Part shown: in pieces, positions 50,521 to 58,945 of the stretch
Layout: each line of letters opens with the position of its first letter
Position numbering within the stretch: the stretch's first letter is position 1
Assembly: GCA_048262455.1 (NCBI GenBank)
Contig: JBLXFD010000020.1
Span: forward strand, 1-64,000
DNA length: 64,000 bases
Reading direction: 5' to 3'
From: Psychromarinibacter sp048262455
GTDB lineage: Bacteria; Pseudomonadota; Alphaproteobacteria; Rhodobacterales; Rhodobacteraceae
Notes under the pieces: model-generated
What the model was told of the DNA's origin: nothing
Database searches by the model: none
What the model saw: the letters and a program-made list of their open reading frames with translations, nothing else
Made by a program: the position numbers and the translations under genes

Positions 50521-51396
50521 ATGAACCGCGCCAAGGCCATGACCCCCTACGCGCTGATCCTGCCCGGCTTTCTGCTGGCCTCGCTGATCGTGCTCTGGCC
50601 GCTCTACCAGCTGGGCGTGATCTCGACGAGCGAGGTGAACCGCTTCGGCCAGCTGCGCGGCTTCGTGGGGCTGGAGAACTTCGTCGAGGTCTTCACCGAC
50701 CCCGACTTCACCGGCGCCCTCTGGCGCACGCTGATCTGGACCTTCGGCATCGTCTTCGGGGCGCTGGCGATCTCTTTCCCGGTGGCGATGATCCTGCACC
50801 AGGATTTCTACGGCCGCGGCATCGCCCGGGTGATCGTGATGCTGCCCTGGGCGGTCTCGGTCACCATGACCGCCATCGTCTGGCGCTGGGCGCTGAACGG
50901 GGAAAGCGGGATGCTGAACTCGGGCCTGCGCAACCTCGGCATCATCGACAGCAACGTCCAGTGGCTGGCCCAGGCCGCCACCGCCTTTCCGGTGCAGATC
51001 CTGATCGGGATCCTCGTCACCGTGCCCTTCACCACGACGATCTTCCTCGGCGGGCTGTCCTCGATCAACGACGACCTCTACGAGGCCGCGCGGCTGGAGG
51101 GCTCGCCGCCGCTACAGACCTTCCGGCGGATCACCTTCCCGCTGATGCGCCCCTTCGTGAACATCGCCGTGGTGCTGAACACCATCTACGTGTTCAACTC
51201 CTTCCCGATCATCTGGGCCACCACCCAGGGCGGGCCGGCCAATTCCACCGACATCCTGGTGACATACCTCTACAAGCTGGGCTTTCGCTACGGCAAGCTG
51301 GGCGAGGCCTCGGCCCTGTCGCTGATGATGTTCGCGCTGCTGCTGGGCTTCACCCTGCTCTACGTCTACCTCGCCTCGCGAAAGGTGCGCGAATGA
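50521..51396 (+). CDS. ABC transporter permease 1 (CUT1, MalF-like)
   Basis: 291 residues with six membrane helices. The EAA loop is EAARLEGSPPLQTFRRITFPLMRP, the cytoplasmic contact for the ATPase. N-terminal AKAMTPYALILPGFLLASLIVLWPLYQLG is typical of the MalF-like member. Stop overlaps the next permease start. Confidence 0.94.
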   Translation: MNRAKAMTPYALILPGFLLASLIVLWPLYQLGVISTSEVNRFGQLRGFVGLENFVEVFTDPDFTGALWRTLIWTFGIVFGALAISFPVAMILHQDFYGRGIARVIVMLPWAVSVTMTAIVWRWALNGESGMLNSGLRNLGIIDSNVQWLAQAATAFPVQILIGILVTVPFTTTIFLGGLSSINDDLYEAARLEGSPPLQTFRRITFPLMRPFVNIAVVLNTIYVFNSFPIIWATTQGGPANSTDILVTYLYKLGFRYGKLGEASALSLMMFALLLGFTLLYVYLASRKVRE

Positions 51397-52217
51397 ACCG
51401 CAAGCTCAAGCGGACGCTGATCGCCTGGGCGGTGCTGTCGCCGCTGGTGGTGCTGACGCTGTTTCCCTTCGCCGTCATGCTGATCACCGCGCTGAAGCCG
51501 CCGACCGAGGTGCTGTCGCCCCACTGGATCCCCAGCCGGCTGGCCTGGGAGAACTTCGTCACCATGTGGGACGCCACGAACTTCGGCCCGGCGATGTGGA
51601 ATTCCGTCTACGTGGGCGTGCTGGCCACGCTGATCGCCATCGTGGTGTCGATCCCCTTCGCCTACGCGCTCAACCGCTTCCGCTTCCGCGGCAAGGGCCT
51701 GTTGCAGCAGTTCCTGCTGGTCACGCAGATGCTCTCGCCCATCGTGCTGGTGATCGGCCTGTTCCGGCTGGCCGCCTCGCTGGGGCTGATCGACAGCGTC
51801 AATTCGGTGGTGCTGGTCTACGGCGCCTTCGCCATCGCCTTCACCGTCTGGATGCTGCAAAGCTACTTCGAGACGATCCCCAAGGACCTCGAGGAAGCGG
51901 CATGGCTGGAGGGCGCCTCGCCCACCGCCGCGCTGGTGCGGGTGTTCCTGCCGCTGGCGGTCCCCGCCATCACCGTCACCGCGATCTTCGCCTTCATCAA
52001 CGCCTGGAACGAGTTCGTCATCGCCCTGACCATGCTGCGGCGGCAGGAAAGCTACACGCTGCCGATCCAGATCTTTTCCCTGGTGGCGGGGCGTTACGCG
52101 GTGGAGTGGCACCACGTCATGGCCGCCTCGCTGGTGGCCACCATCCCGGTCGCCATCGTCTTTGCCTGGCTGCAGCGCTATCTCGTGCGGGGGCTGGGCG
52201 TGGGCGCGGTCAAGTAG
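51393..52217 (+). CDS. ABC transporter permease 2 (CUT1, MalG-like)
   Basis: 274 residues, six membrane helices; starts with a short basic leader then VVLTLFPFAVMLITALKPPTEV, typical of MalG-like subunits. EAA loop: LEEAAWLEGASPTAALVRVFLPLAVP. NAWNEFVIALTML is the usual near-C-terminal helix. Completes the transporter with the ATPase encoded divergently at 47173. Confidence 0.94.
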   Translation: MNRKLKRTLIAWAVLSPLVVLTLFPFAVMLITALKPPTEVLSPHWIPSRLAWENFVTMWDATNFGPAMWNSVYVGVLATLIAIVVSIPFAYALNRFRFRGKGLLQQFLLVTQMLSPIVLVIGLFRLAASLGLIDSVNSVVLVYGAFAIAFTVWMLQSYFETIPKDLEEAAWLEGASPTAALVRVFLPLAVPAITVTAIFAFINAWNEFVIALTMLRRQESYTLPIQIFSLVAGRYAVEWHHVMAASLVATIPVAIVFAWLQRYLVRGLGVGAVK

Positions 52218-52290
52218 CCGCAAGGCTTCAGTGAAAGGTTACTAAATGACACATTCCGACGACGTTTCGCCCGCCGGGGCGGTCTGAACC

Positions 52291-53760
52291 ATGCGCGTCT
52301 TCACCGCCTCGCTCGCCACCGAGACCAATACCTTCGCGCCGGTCCCCACCGACCGCGCCGCTTTCGAGGCCGCCTTCTACGCCGCCCCCGGCGAGCATCC
52401 CGACACCCCCACCCTCTGCTCGGCGGTGATCCCGGTGCTGCGCCGACGCGCGGCGGCGGACCCCGGGCTGGAGGTGATCGAGGGCACCGCCGCCTGGGCA
52501 GAGCCCGGCGGCTACGTGCGGCTGGACGTCTACGAGGCCCTGCGCGACGAGATCCTCGGCCAGCTGCGCGCCGCCCTGCCGGTGGATTGCGTGGTGCTGG
52601 GCCTGCACGGGGCAATGGTGGCGCGCGGGCTGGACGACTGCGAGGGCGACCTGCTGGCCCGGGTGCGCGGAATGGTGGGCCCCGACGTGGTGATCGCGGC
52701 GGAACTGGACCCCCACAGCCACCTGACCGCGAAACGGGTAGAGGCGTCCGACATCCTCGCCGCCTTCCTCGAATTCCCCCACACCGATTTCGAGGCAAGG
52801 GCCGAGCACGTGGTGGACCTCGCGCTGGACGCCGCGCGGGGCCGGACGCGGCCGGTGATCTCGACCTTCGACTGCCGGATGATCGACGTCTTCCCCACCA
52901 GCCGCGAGCCGATGCGCTCTTTCGTCGACCGCATGAAGGCGCTGCAGGGCAAGGACGGGGTGCTGTCGGTCTCGCTGATCCACGGCTTCATGGCCGCCGA
53001 CGTGCCGGAGATGGGCACCCGGATGATGGTGGTGACCGATGACCGGGCGGCTGATGGCGCGGCGCTTGCCGAGCGGCTGGGGCGAGAGCTGTTCGCCCTG
53101 CGCGGCACCACCAAGATGGACACGATCACCCTGGAAGAGGCCGTCGCCTTCGCCGCCGACGCCCCCGCGGACGGCCCGCCGCTGCTGCTGGCCGACATGT
53201 GGGACAACCCCGGCGGCGGCACCGCGGGCGACAACACCCGCCTGACCGCCGCGCTGATCGAGGCGGGGGTGAAGGGCCTCGCCGTCGCCACGCTCTGGGA
53301 CCCGATGGCCGCCAGCCTCGCCCGGGGCGCCGGGGAAGGCACGGAACTGGAGATGCGGATCGGCGGCAAGACCCACGCCAGCAGCGGCCCGCCCATCGAC
53401 GGCACCTTCGAGGTGCGCCGGGTGGCGGACCCGGCGTGGCAGTCCTTCGGCGGCAGCAAGGTCACGCTGGGGCTAAGCGCGGTATTGCGGCCGGTGGGCA
53501 CGGACACCGACATCATCGTCAACAGCAACCGCACCCAGGCCTTCGAGCCGGACATCTTCCGCAATCTCGGGATCGAGCCGGCGGAGAAACGGGTGCTGCT
53601 GGTGAAGTCCACCAACCATTTCTACGCGGGTTTCGCGCCGGAGGTGTCGCAGGTGCTGTATGTCGCGGTGCCGGGGAGTTATCCGAGCGATCCGGCGAGC
53701 GCGCCCTATCGGAAGGTGCGGCGGGATATATGGCCGATCATGGAGGCGCCTTTCGGATAG
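52291..53760 (+). CDS. MlrC / M81-family metalloprotein
   Basis: 489 residues. RVFTASLATETNTFAPVPT is the family N-terminus; LGLHGAMVARGLDDCEGDLL and ELDPHSHLT contain candidate metal ligands (as in the zinc site of MlrC), and DMWDNPGGGTAGDNTRLTAALIEAG plus LLVKSTNHFYAGFAP are diagnostic. MlrC (microcystinase C) hydrolyses peptides, but most family members sit near ABC transporters and their real substrates are unknown. It follows the permeases by 73 bp in the same direction. The TAG is followed almost at once by the first repeat palindrome of block D. Confidence 0.88.
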   Translation: MRVFTASLATETNTFAPVPTDRAAFEAAFYAAPGEHPDTPTLCSAVIPVLRRRAAADPGLEVIEGTAAWAEPGGYVRLDVYEALRDEILGQLRAALPVDCVVLGLHGAMVARGLDDCEGDLLARVRGMVGPDVVIAAELDPHSHLTAKRVEASDILAAFLEFPHTDFEARAEHVVDLALDAARGRTRPVISTFDCRMIDVFPTSREPMRSFVDRMKALQGKDGVLSVSLIHGFMAADVPEMGTRMMVVTDDRAADGAALAERLGRELFALRGTTKMDTITLEEAVAFAADAPADGPPLLLADMWDNPGGGTAGDNTRLTAALIEAGVKGLAVATLWDPMAASLARGAGEGTELEMRIGGKTHASSGPPIDGTFEVRRVADPAWQSFGGSKVTLGLSAVLRPVGTDTDIIVNSNRTQAFEPDIFRNLGIEPAEKRVLLVKSTNHFYAGFAPEVSQVLYVAVPGSYPSDPASAPYRKVRRDIWPIMEAPFG

Positions 53761-53766
53761 GGGGGT

Positions 53767-54327
53767 GGCGGGGTGAACCCCGCCCTACCGCTGGCGAGTG
53801 AAGCGCTGATGCGCCCCGAACAAGCCGAAGGCGCGGGGCGCCTGCCCGACCCCACGGGCTGGCGTGCGTTGCGCCATGGCGGGGGTTAACCCCGCCCTAC
53901 CATTCCTCCGACCGAAGCGCTGATGCGCCCCGAACAAGCCGAAGGCGCGGGGCGAGCGCCTGCCCGTCCCGGCGGGCTGGCGCTTTGTCGTCCGCAGGGC
54001 AACGCTCATTCTGTGCGCAGATTTGGCCGGGATAAAGCGCCTTTGCCGGAGGTGAGCAGCGCCATCCCACGGGCAGGCTTGCGTCGCGCATCGGCGGGGT
54101 GAACCCCGCCCTACCCCTTGCGAACGAAGCGCTGACCAGCCCCCGAACGAGCCGGAGGCGCGGGGGCGAGCGCCTGCCCGTTCCGGCGGGCTGGCGCTTT
54201 GGAGCTGCAGGGCGACGATCATTCTGCGCGCGGATGTGGCTGGGATGAAGCGCCCATGCCAAAAGCCAGCAGCGCCACCCCACGGGCAGGCTCACGTTGC
54301 GCCAAGGCGGGGTGAACCCCGCCCTAC
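53767..54327. repeat. Intergenic repeat block D: one short unit, two long units and a closing palindrome
   Basis: Palindromes start at 53767, 53878 (imperfect, GGCGGGGGTTAACCCCGCC), 54093 and 54306. The first unit is a 111-bp short form lacking the middle of the unit; the next two are 215 and 213 bp. Orientation as in block C. The closing palindrome carries the TAG stop of the uxaA-type gene (54324-54326, minus strand). Confidence 0.9.
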
Positions 54328-55505
54328 AGCGCCGGGATCGTGCGTGGCACGATCAGCTGGCCCTCGCCGTGGCGCTCGGAACAGGTCTCCTGCCCCGCGG
54401 CCACCCCGCGCAAAGCCCCGGCGATACGGTCGGCGGCGGCGTCCAGGTCCTCCTCGCCGCGCAACAGGTGCGAGACGTCCACGTCGATGCTCTCGGCCCA
54501 GGTCCGCAGGGTCTGCGGGTTGCCGCAGATCTTCAGCACCGGCATCAGCGGCAGGCCCGAGGGGTTGAACACCCCCATGGCGAACAGCCCCACCTGCGCG
54601 CCGCCCAACGCCATGCCGCTCAGCGACGTGGGGCTGAAGAACGGCGTGTCCATGAACCACAGGCCCGGCCGCGAGGGCCGCTCGCCGAAGCCGAGGCACC
54701 CGGCAAAGTCGCTGCGGCCGATCTTGCTGACCGCGCCCATGGTCTTTTCCGTCAGGGTGGTCAGCCCGGCCTCGATGTTCTCGCGGGTGGGGTTCACGCC
54801 GCGGAAGTCCTCGCCGGTCTCCAGCATCAGCCGTTCCTCGCGGGCGAGGCAGGCGAGGATCGCCTTGGCGACCTCGGGCGTGGCCGACTGCCGGCGCACC
54901 ACCTCCTCGCCGCCGAGGAACTCGGCCGTTTCGGATACGATCGCCGTGCCGCCCGCCGCGATCAGGCGGTCCACGAGGCGGCCGATGGCGGGGTTGGCGC
55001 AGACCGCCGAGGAAGCATCCGACCCGCCGCATTCCAGCGCCACGGTCAGGTCCCCCAGCGCCAGCGGCACCCGCCGCGCCTGCGCCGCCTGTTCGCTCAG
55101 CCCGCGCAGGTCCCCGGCGAAGGTCTCGGCCGCCGCGCCGACGCCCGCACAGTCCATCAGCGCGCGCACCACCAGCGGCGTGCCCGCATCCTTCAGCGAG
55201 GCGCGCAGCCCCTCGGCCGCCGCGCGGTCGTGCGCCACCAGCAGCACCGCGCCCACGTTCGGGTGCCGCGCCACGTCGCGCACCGCCTGCGCCTGCGCCT
55301 CGGCATCCACGCCGCGCAGCCCGCGCTCGAACTGCGGGGTCAGGGCCAGCACCCCCGGCACCGCCGCCGCCGCCCGCCGCGTCACCGCGTCGGCAAGGGC
55401 CACGGTCGAGAAGGCCACCACGTGGTTGCGCAGCCCCTTGCGGCCGTCGGCGCGCAGCCAGCCCTCGCCCAGCACCGGGTTCGTCTCAGGCGACGTTGTG
55501 GACAT
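54324..55505 (-). CDS. Large subunit of a second UxaA-family lyase/dehydratase
   Basis: 393 residues from the ATG at 55505. GWLRADGRKGLRNHVVAF, DLTVALECGGSDASSAVCANP and GLWFMDTPFFSPTSLSGMALGGAQVGLFAMG are the family motifs; CGGSD is canonical, unlike CGHSD in the copy at 24.5 kb. It overlaps its SAF subunit by 20 bases. Likely dehydrates a sugar acid made by the GMC and aldehyde dehydrogenase enzymes of the same operon. SuyB-like sulfo-lyase activity is an alternative. Last gene of the operon; its stop is supplied by the repeat. Confidence 0.82.
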   Translation of the reverse strand: MSTTSPETNPVLGEGWLRADGRKGLRNHVVAFSTVALADAVTRRAAAAVPGVLALTPQFERGLRGVDAEAQAQAVRDVARHPNVGAVLLVAHDRAAAEGLRASLKDAGTPLVVRALMDCAGVGAAAETFAGDLRGLSEQAAQARRVPLALGDLTVALECGGSDASSAVCANPAIGRLVDRLIAAGGTAIVSETAEFLGGEEVVRRQSATPEVAKAILACLAREERLMLETGEDFRGVNPTRENIEAGLTTLTEKTMGAVSKIGRSDFAGCLGFGERPSRPGLWFMDTPFFSPTSLSGMALGGAQVGLFAMGVFNPSGLPLMPVLKICGNPQTLRTWAESIDVDVSHLLRGEEDLDAAADRIAGALRGVAAGQETCSERHGEGQLIVPRTIPAL

Positions 55506-55734
55506 GCACATGCTCCCCCGCCGCGATGTCGGCCTGCGCCCGGCCGATCACCACCCCGTATTTCACCACCTCCGCCCCCGCCGCGATGTCGCGCAGCGCC
55601 ACCTTGTGGCCGAAGGGCACGCCGGTGGCGATCCGCAGCCCGGTGGACAGCCGGTCGCTGTCCACCCAGGTGTCCAGCAGCGTGGTCACGTTGTCCTCGG
55701 GCCGCACGGTCAGGCAGGCGCGGCCCGTGGTCAT
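55486..55734 (-). CDS. SAF-domain small subunit of the second UxaA-family lyase
   Basis: 82 residues. LTVRPEDNVTTLLD and FGHKVALRDIAAGAEVVKYGVVIGRAQADIAAGEHVHVHNV define the SAF fold. Start overlaps the aldehyde dehydrogenase stop (ATGA). Same split organisation as at 24.2 kb, but differing clearly in sequence, so not a recent duplicate. Confidence 0.8.
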   Translation of the reverse strand: MTTGRACLTVRPEDNVTTLLDTWVDSDRLSTGLRIATGVPFGHKVALRDIAAGAEVVKYGVVIGRAQADIAAGEHVHVHNVA

Positions 55735-57119
55735 GCCTGCGCCTTTCGGTAGACCGCGTGCTCGGTGGTGTAAAACTGGATCGTCGAGGCGCCGTTGGAC
55801 CCGCCGACCCCCATGGCGCTGTCCTTCACGCCCACGAAGGGCACGTGGTTCTCGGGGAAGCTGCCGAGGTTCACGTGCAGCATCCCGCTTTCGCTGCGGG
55901 CGAGGAAGGCCTCGATCACCGGCGCGCGTTCCGAGTAGAGGCAGGAGGACAGCCCGAAGGCCACGTCGTTGGCGATCGACAGCGCCTCGTCCACGTCCTT
56001 GTACCGCAGCACCGAGATCACCGGGCCGAAGACCTCCTGCCGCGCGATCTCCATGTCGCGGGTGACGTCGGCGACCACGGTGGGGGCGTAGAAGTATCCG
56101 CCCTCGGCGCTTTGCGGCGCCTCGCCGCCGGCCGCGACGCGGGCGCCCTCCTTGCGGGCGCGCTCGACGAAGCCCGACACGTCCTCCAGCTGCTGGCGGC
56201 TGGACAGCGGCCCGATGCGGGTGCCCTCCTTGGCGCCGTCGCCGGGGGTCATGTCGCGAACCCGGGCGGCCAGCCCCTCGATCACCTCGTCGGCGATGTC
56301 CTCCTGCACGATAACCCGGCTGACGGCGGTGCAGCGCTGGCCGCAGACCGCCAGCGCCGCGGCGGTGATCTGGTCAAGCGCGCGGCCCATGTCGCTGGCG
56401 TCGTTCAGGATGGCGGGGTTCTTGCCCCCCAGTTCAAGGCTGATCTCCGCCAGGTGCCCGGCGGCGGCGGCGGCCACGCGCTTGCCCACGTCGACCGAGC
56501 CGGTGAAGCTGACCGCGTCGACGCCCGGATGCTCTGCCAGCGCCTGCCCCATGCGGCCGGGGCCCACCACCGCCTGCACCAGCCCCTCGGGCAGCACCTC
56601 GGCGGCGATCTCGGCCATCAGGACGATGGCGCCGGGGGTCAGCGAGGCGGGTTTGAGGATGATCGCGTTGCCGTAGACCAGCGCCGGGATCGCCTTGCGC
56701 GTGGGGGTGCTGAAGGGGAAGTTCCACGGGTTGATCCCCAGCACCACGCCGCGCGGGCGGCGGGTGGTATAGGTCACCACGCCCGGCATCTGCGAGGGCA
56801 GCACCTCGCCGATCGGCGCGCCGGCGCGGGCGACGGTCATGCGCCCCTCGCCGATGCCCTTGGCCACCTCGCCCTTGGCCTCGCCCAGCAGTTTGCCCAT
56901 CTCGGCGGTGATCGAGGCGGCGATGTCGCCCGCGCGCTTTTCCAGCGCGTCGAGGTAGAGGCCCACCAGCCGGCCGCGTTCGGGCTGCGGCACCTCGGCC
57001 CAGGCCTTCTGCGCCGCGCGGGCGCGGGCGACCACCTTGTCCAGGTCCGCCTCGGCGGTCTCCTCGTGGCGCGCGACGGTTTCGGCCGGGCGGGCCGGGT
57101 TGCGGATTTCGATGGTCAT
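55731..57119 (-). CDS. NAD(P)-dependent aldehyde dehydrogenase
   Basis: 462 residues. GINPWNFPFSTPTRKAIPALVYGNAIILKPASLTPG binds cofactor, LELGGKNPAIL contains the catalytic Glu, and GQRCTAVSR the catalytic Cys. It resembles semialdehyde dehydrogenases of the alpha-ketoglutarate/succinate semialdehyde type. In this operon it could oxidise an aldehyde formed by the GMC enzyme or the final semialdehyde after dehydration. Placed between dctM (gap of 4 bp) and the UxaA subunits. Confidence 0.92.
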   Translation of the reverse strand: MTIEIRNPARPAETVARHEETAEADLDKVVARARAAQKAWAEVPQPERGRLVGLYLDALEKRAGDIAASITAEMGKLLGEAKGEVAKGIGEGRMTVARAGAPIGEVLPSQMPGVVTYTTRRPRGVVLGINPWNFPFSTPTRKAIPALVYGNAIILKPASLTPGAIVLMAEIAAEVLPEGLVQAVVGPGRMGQALAEHPGVDAVSFTGSVDVGKRVAAAAAGHLAEISLELGGKNPAILNDASDMGRALDQITAAALAVCGQRCTAVSRVIVQEDIADEVIEGLAARVRDMTPGDGAKEGTRIGPLSSRQQLEDVSGFVERARKEGARVAAGGEAPQSAEGGYFYAPTVVADVTRDMEIARQEVFGPVISVLRYKDVDEALSIANDVAFGLSSCLYSERAPVIEAFLARSESGMLHVNLGSFPENHVPFVGVKDSAMGVGGSNGASTIQFYTTEHAVYRKAQA

Positions 57120-57123
57120 GGGT

Positions 57124-58422
57124 TTACCTCAGACTTCGCAGGGTTTCAGGCAGCCACAGGCTGAGCTGCGGGAAGAAGATGACCACCAGCATCGCCGCGA
57201 TCAGCGTGGCGACGAAGGGCAGGATGGCCACGGCCACCTTCTCGAACTTGATGTTGGCGATGGAGCTGGCGACGAACAGGTTCACCCCCAGCGGCGGCGT
57301 CAGGAAGGCGATCTCGACCGTCACGATCAGGATGATCCCGAAGTGCACCGGGTCGACGCCGTAGCTTTTCACCAGTGGCACGAGGATCGGCGCAAGGATG
57401 ATGATGGCGCTGATCGTCTCCATGAAGGTGCCGATGACGATCAGCAGCGCGCAGATCATCAGCAGGATCACCACGGCGCTTTCGGTCATGCCACCGAACA
57501 TCTCGACCACGTCCTGCGGGATGCGTTCCAGCGTCACCACGGTGGCGAAGAGGGTCGAGCAGGCGACGATGATCATCAGCGCCCCGCTCAGCCGCACCGC
57601 GCCCTCGAAAGCCTGGCGCAGCCCCTCCCATGTCAGCTGGCGGTAGACCACGAGGCTGACGACGATGGCATAGACCACGGCGCAGACCGCGGCCTCCACC
57701 GGGGTGAAGATGCCCGAGTAGATGCCGCCGAGGATGAAGACCGGCAGGAACAGCGCGAACTTCGCCTTCCAGACCAGCCGCCAGATGCTGACCCGCGGCC
57801 CCTCGCCCTCGGGCGTCACCATCACCGCGCCGGAGCGGCGGGCGAGGATGTAGGCGACGGCGGCCAGCAGCAGGGCCACGAACAGCCCCGGCAACATGCC
57901 GGCGGCGAAGAGGTCGGCGATCGAGACGTTGGCGATGATGCCGTAGATGATCAGCGGGTTCGACGGCGGGATCATCACCCCCAGCGTGCCCCCGGTGGCA
58001 GAGACAGAGGCGGCGTAAGGCGCGGGATAGCCGTACTTGATCATCGAGGGGATCATGATCGCGCCGATCGCCGCCACCGTGCCGGGGCCCGAGCCCGAGA
58101 TCGCGGCGAAGAACATGCAGGACATGATCGTTACCATCCCGAGACTGCCGGGAATATGCCCGAAGGCCTGCCGGAAGATGCCGATGATGTCCTCGGTGAT
58201 GCCGCCCTTCTCCATGATGTTGCCGGCCAGGATGAAGCCGGGGATCGCCAGAAGCGCGAACTTGTCCAGCCCGTTCAGCACGTTCTGGGTGGCAAAGACC
58301 ATGGGGGCGTTGGTGACATAGCTGACCGCCAGCCCGGTGATGCCGAGCGCGGCGTAGATCGGCAGGCCGATCACCAGCAGGATGGGAAAGCCGATCATCA
58401 GGATCAGCGTCACGTCACTCAT
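57124..58422 (-). CDS. dctM: TRAP transporter large membrane subunit
   Basis: 432 residues with about 12 hydrophobic segments. Signatures: IPGFILAGNIMEKGGITEDIIGIFRQAFGHIPG, MFFAAISGSGPGTVAAIGAIMIPSM and IPPSNPLIIYG, which are hallmark DctM motifs. Start overlaps the dctQ stop by 8 bases. It uses the sodium gradient to import a carboxylate delivered by DctP. Confidence 0.94.
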   Translation of the reverse strand: MSDVTLILMIGFPILLVIGLPIYAALGITGLAVSYVTNAPMVFATQNVLNGLDKFALLAIPGFILAGNIMEKGGITEDIIGIFRQAFGHIPGSLGMVTIMSCMFFAAISGSGPGTVAAIGAIMIPSMIKYGYPAPYAASVSATGGTLGVMIPPSNPLIIYGIIANVSIADLFAAGMLPGLFVALLLAAVAYILARRSGAVMVTPEGEGPRVSIWRLVWKAKFALFLPVFILGGIYSGIFTPVEAAVCAVVYAIVVSLVVYRQLTWEGLRQAFEGAVRLSGALMIIVACSTLFATVVTLERIPQDVVEMFGGMTESAVVILLMICALLIVIGTFMETISAIIILAPILVPLVKSYGVDPVHFGIILIVTVEIAFLTPPLGVNLFVASSIANIKFEKVAVAILPFVATLIAAMLVVIFFPQLSLWLPETLRSLR

Positions 58423-58885
58423 CGAGCGTGCCTCCGCGCACGAGGATCGCGAGGTCGCGCAGGTGCAGGATCAGGATGATCACGAAGCCCGCGCACATGG
58501 CGATGAACAGGTGGTTCTGGTTGAACCCGATGGCCGGCGAGATGTTGGGATAGCGCAGCCCGTCGGTGAAGTTCAGCCAGGAATAGACCACCATCACCCC
58601 GGCAAAGCCCACCAGGATCACGGTGTGCACGAACTGGATCGCCCGCGGCCCCACCACCCGCGCCATCAGGTCCGAGAAGACCGACACGCGCAGGTGCGTG
58701 CGGGTCAGCGTCCCGTAGGCGGCGGCGATGAAGACCATGGTGATGAAGGCGAAGCGCCCCAGTTCCTCGGTCCAGTCGACGGCCCAGCGCAATTCCCGCG
58801 CCAGCACCTGGAGAAACAGCGCCCCCACCATGACGGCAAGCCCGAGGGCCGCCAGCCCGAAGAGAGCAAGCCTCAGAAATCTCAT
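58415..58885 (-). CDS. dctQ: TRAP transporter small membrane subunit
   Basis: 156 residues from the ATG at 58885 (preceded by AGGGGGACGAG); the longer frame is not supported. Four membrane helices; VDWTEELGRFAFITMVFIAAAYGTLTRTHLRVSVF is the DctQ core. Confidence 0.9.
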   Translation of the reverse strand: MRFLRLALFGLAALGLAVMVGALFLQVLARELRWAVDWTEELGRFAFITMVFIAAAYGTLTRTHLRVSVFSDLMARVVGPRAIQFVHTVILVGFAGVMVVYSWLNFTDGLRYPNISPAIGFNQNHLFIAMCAGFVIILILHLRDLAILVRGGTLDE

Positions 58886-58909
58886 CTCGTCCCCCTGCTG
58901 GAAGGCAGC

Positions 58910-58937
58910 GGCCCGGCGCACGCCCGCGCGCCGGGCC
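58910..58937 (-). promoter_or_regulatory. Hairpin between dctP and dctQ
   Basis: GGCCCGGCGC and GCGCCGGGCC pair perfectly over 10 bp with an 8-nt loop, in the gap between the binding-protein and membrane genes. Confidence 0.65.
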
Positions 58938-58945
58938 GACGCGGA

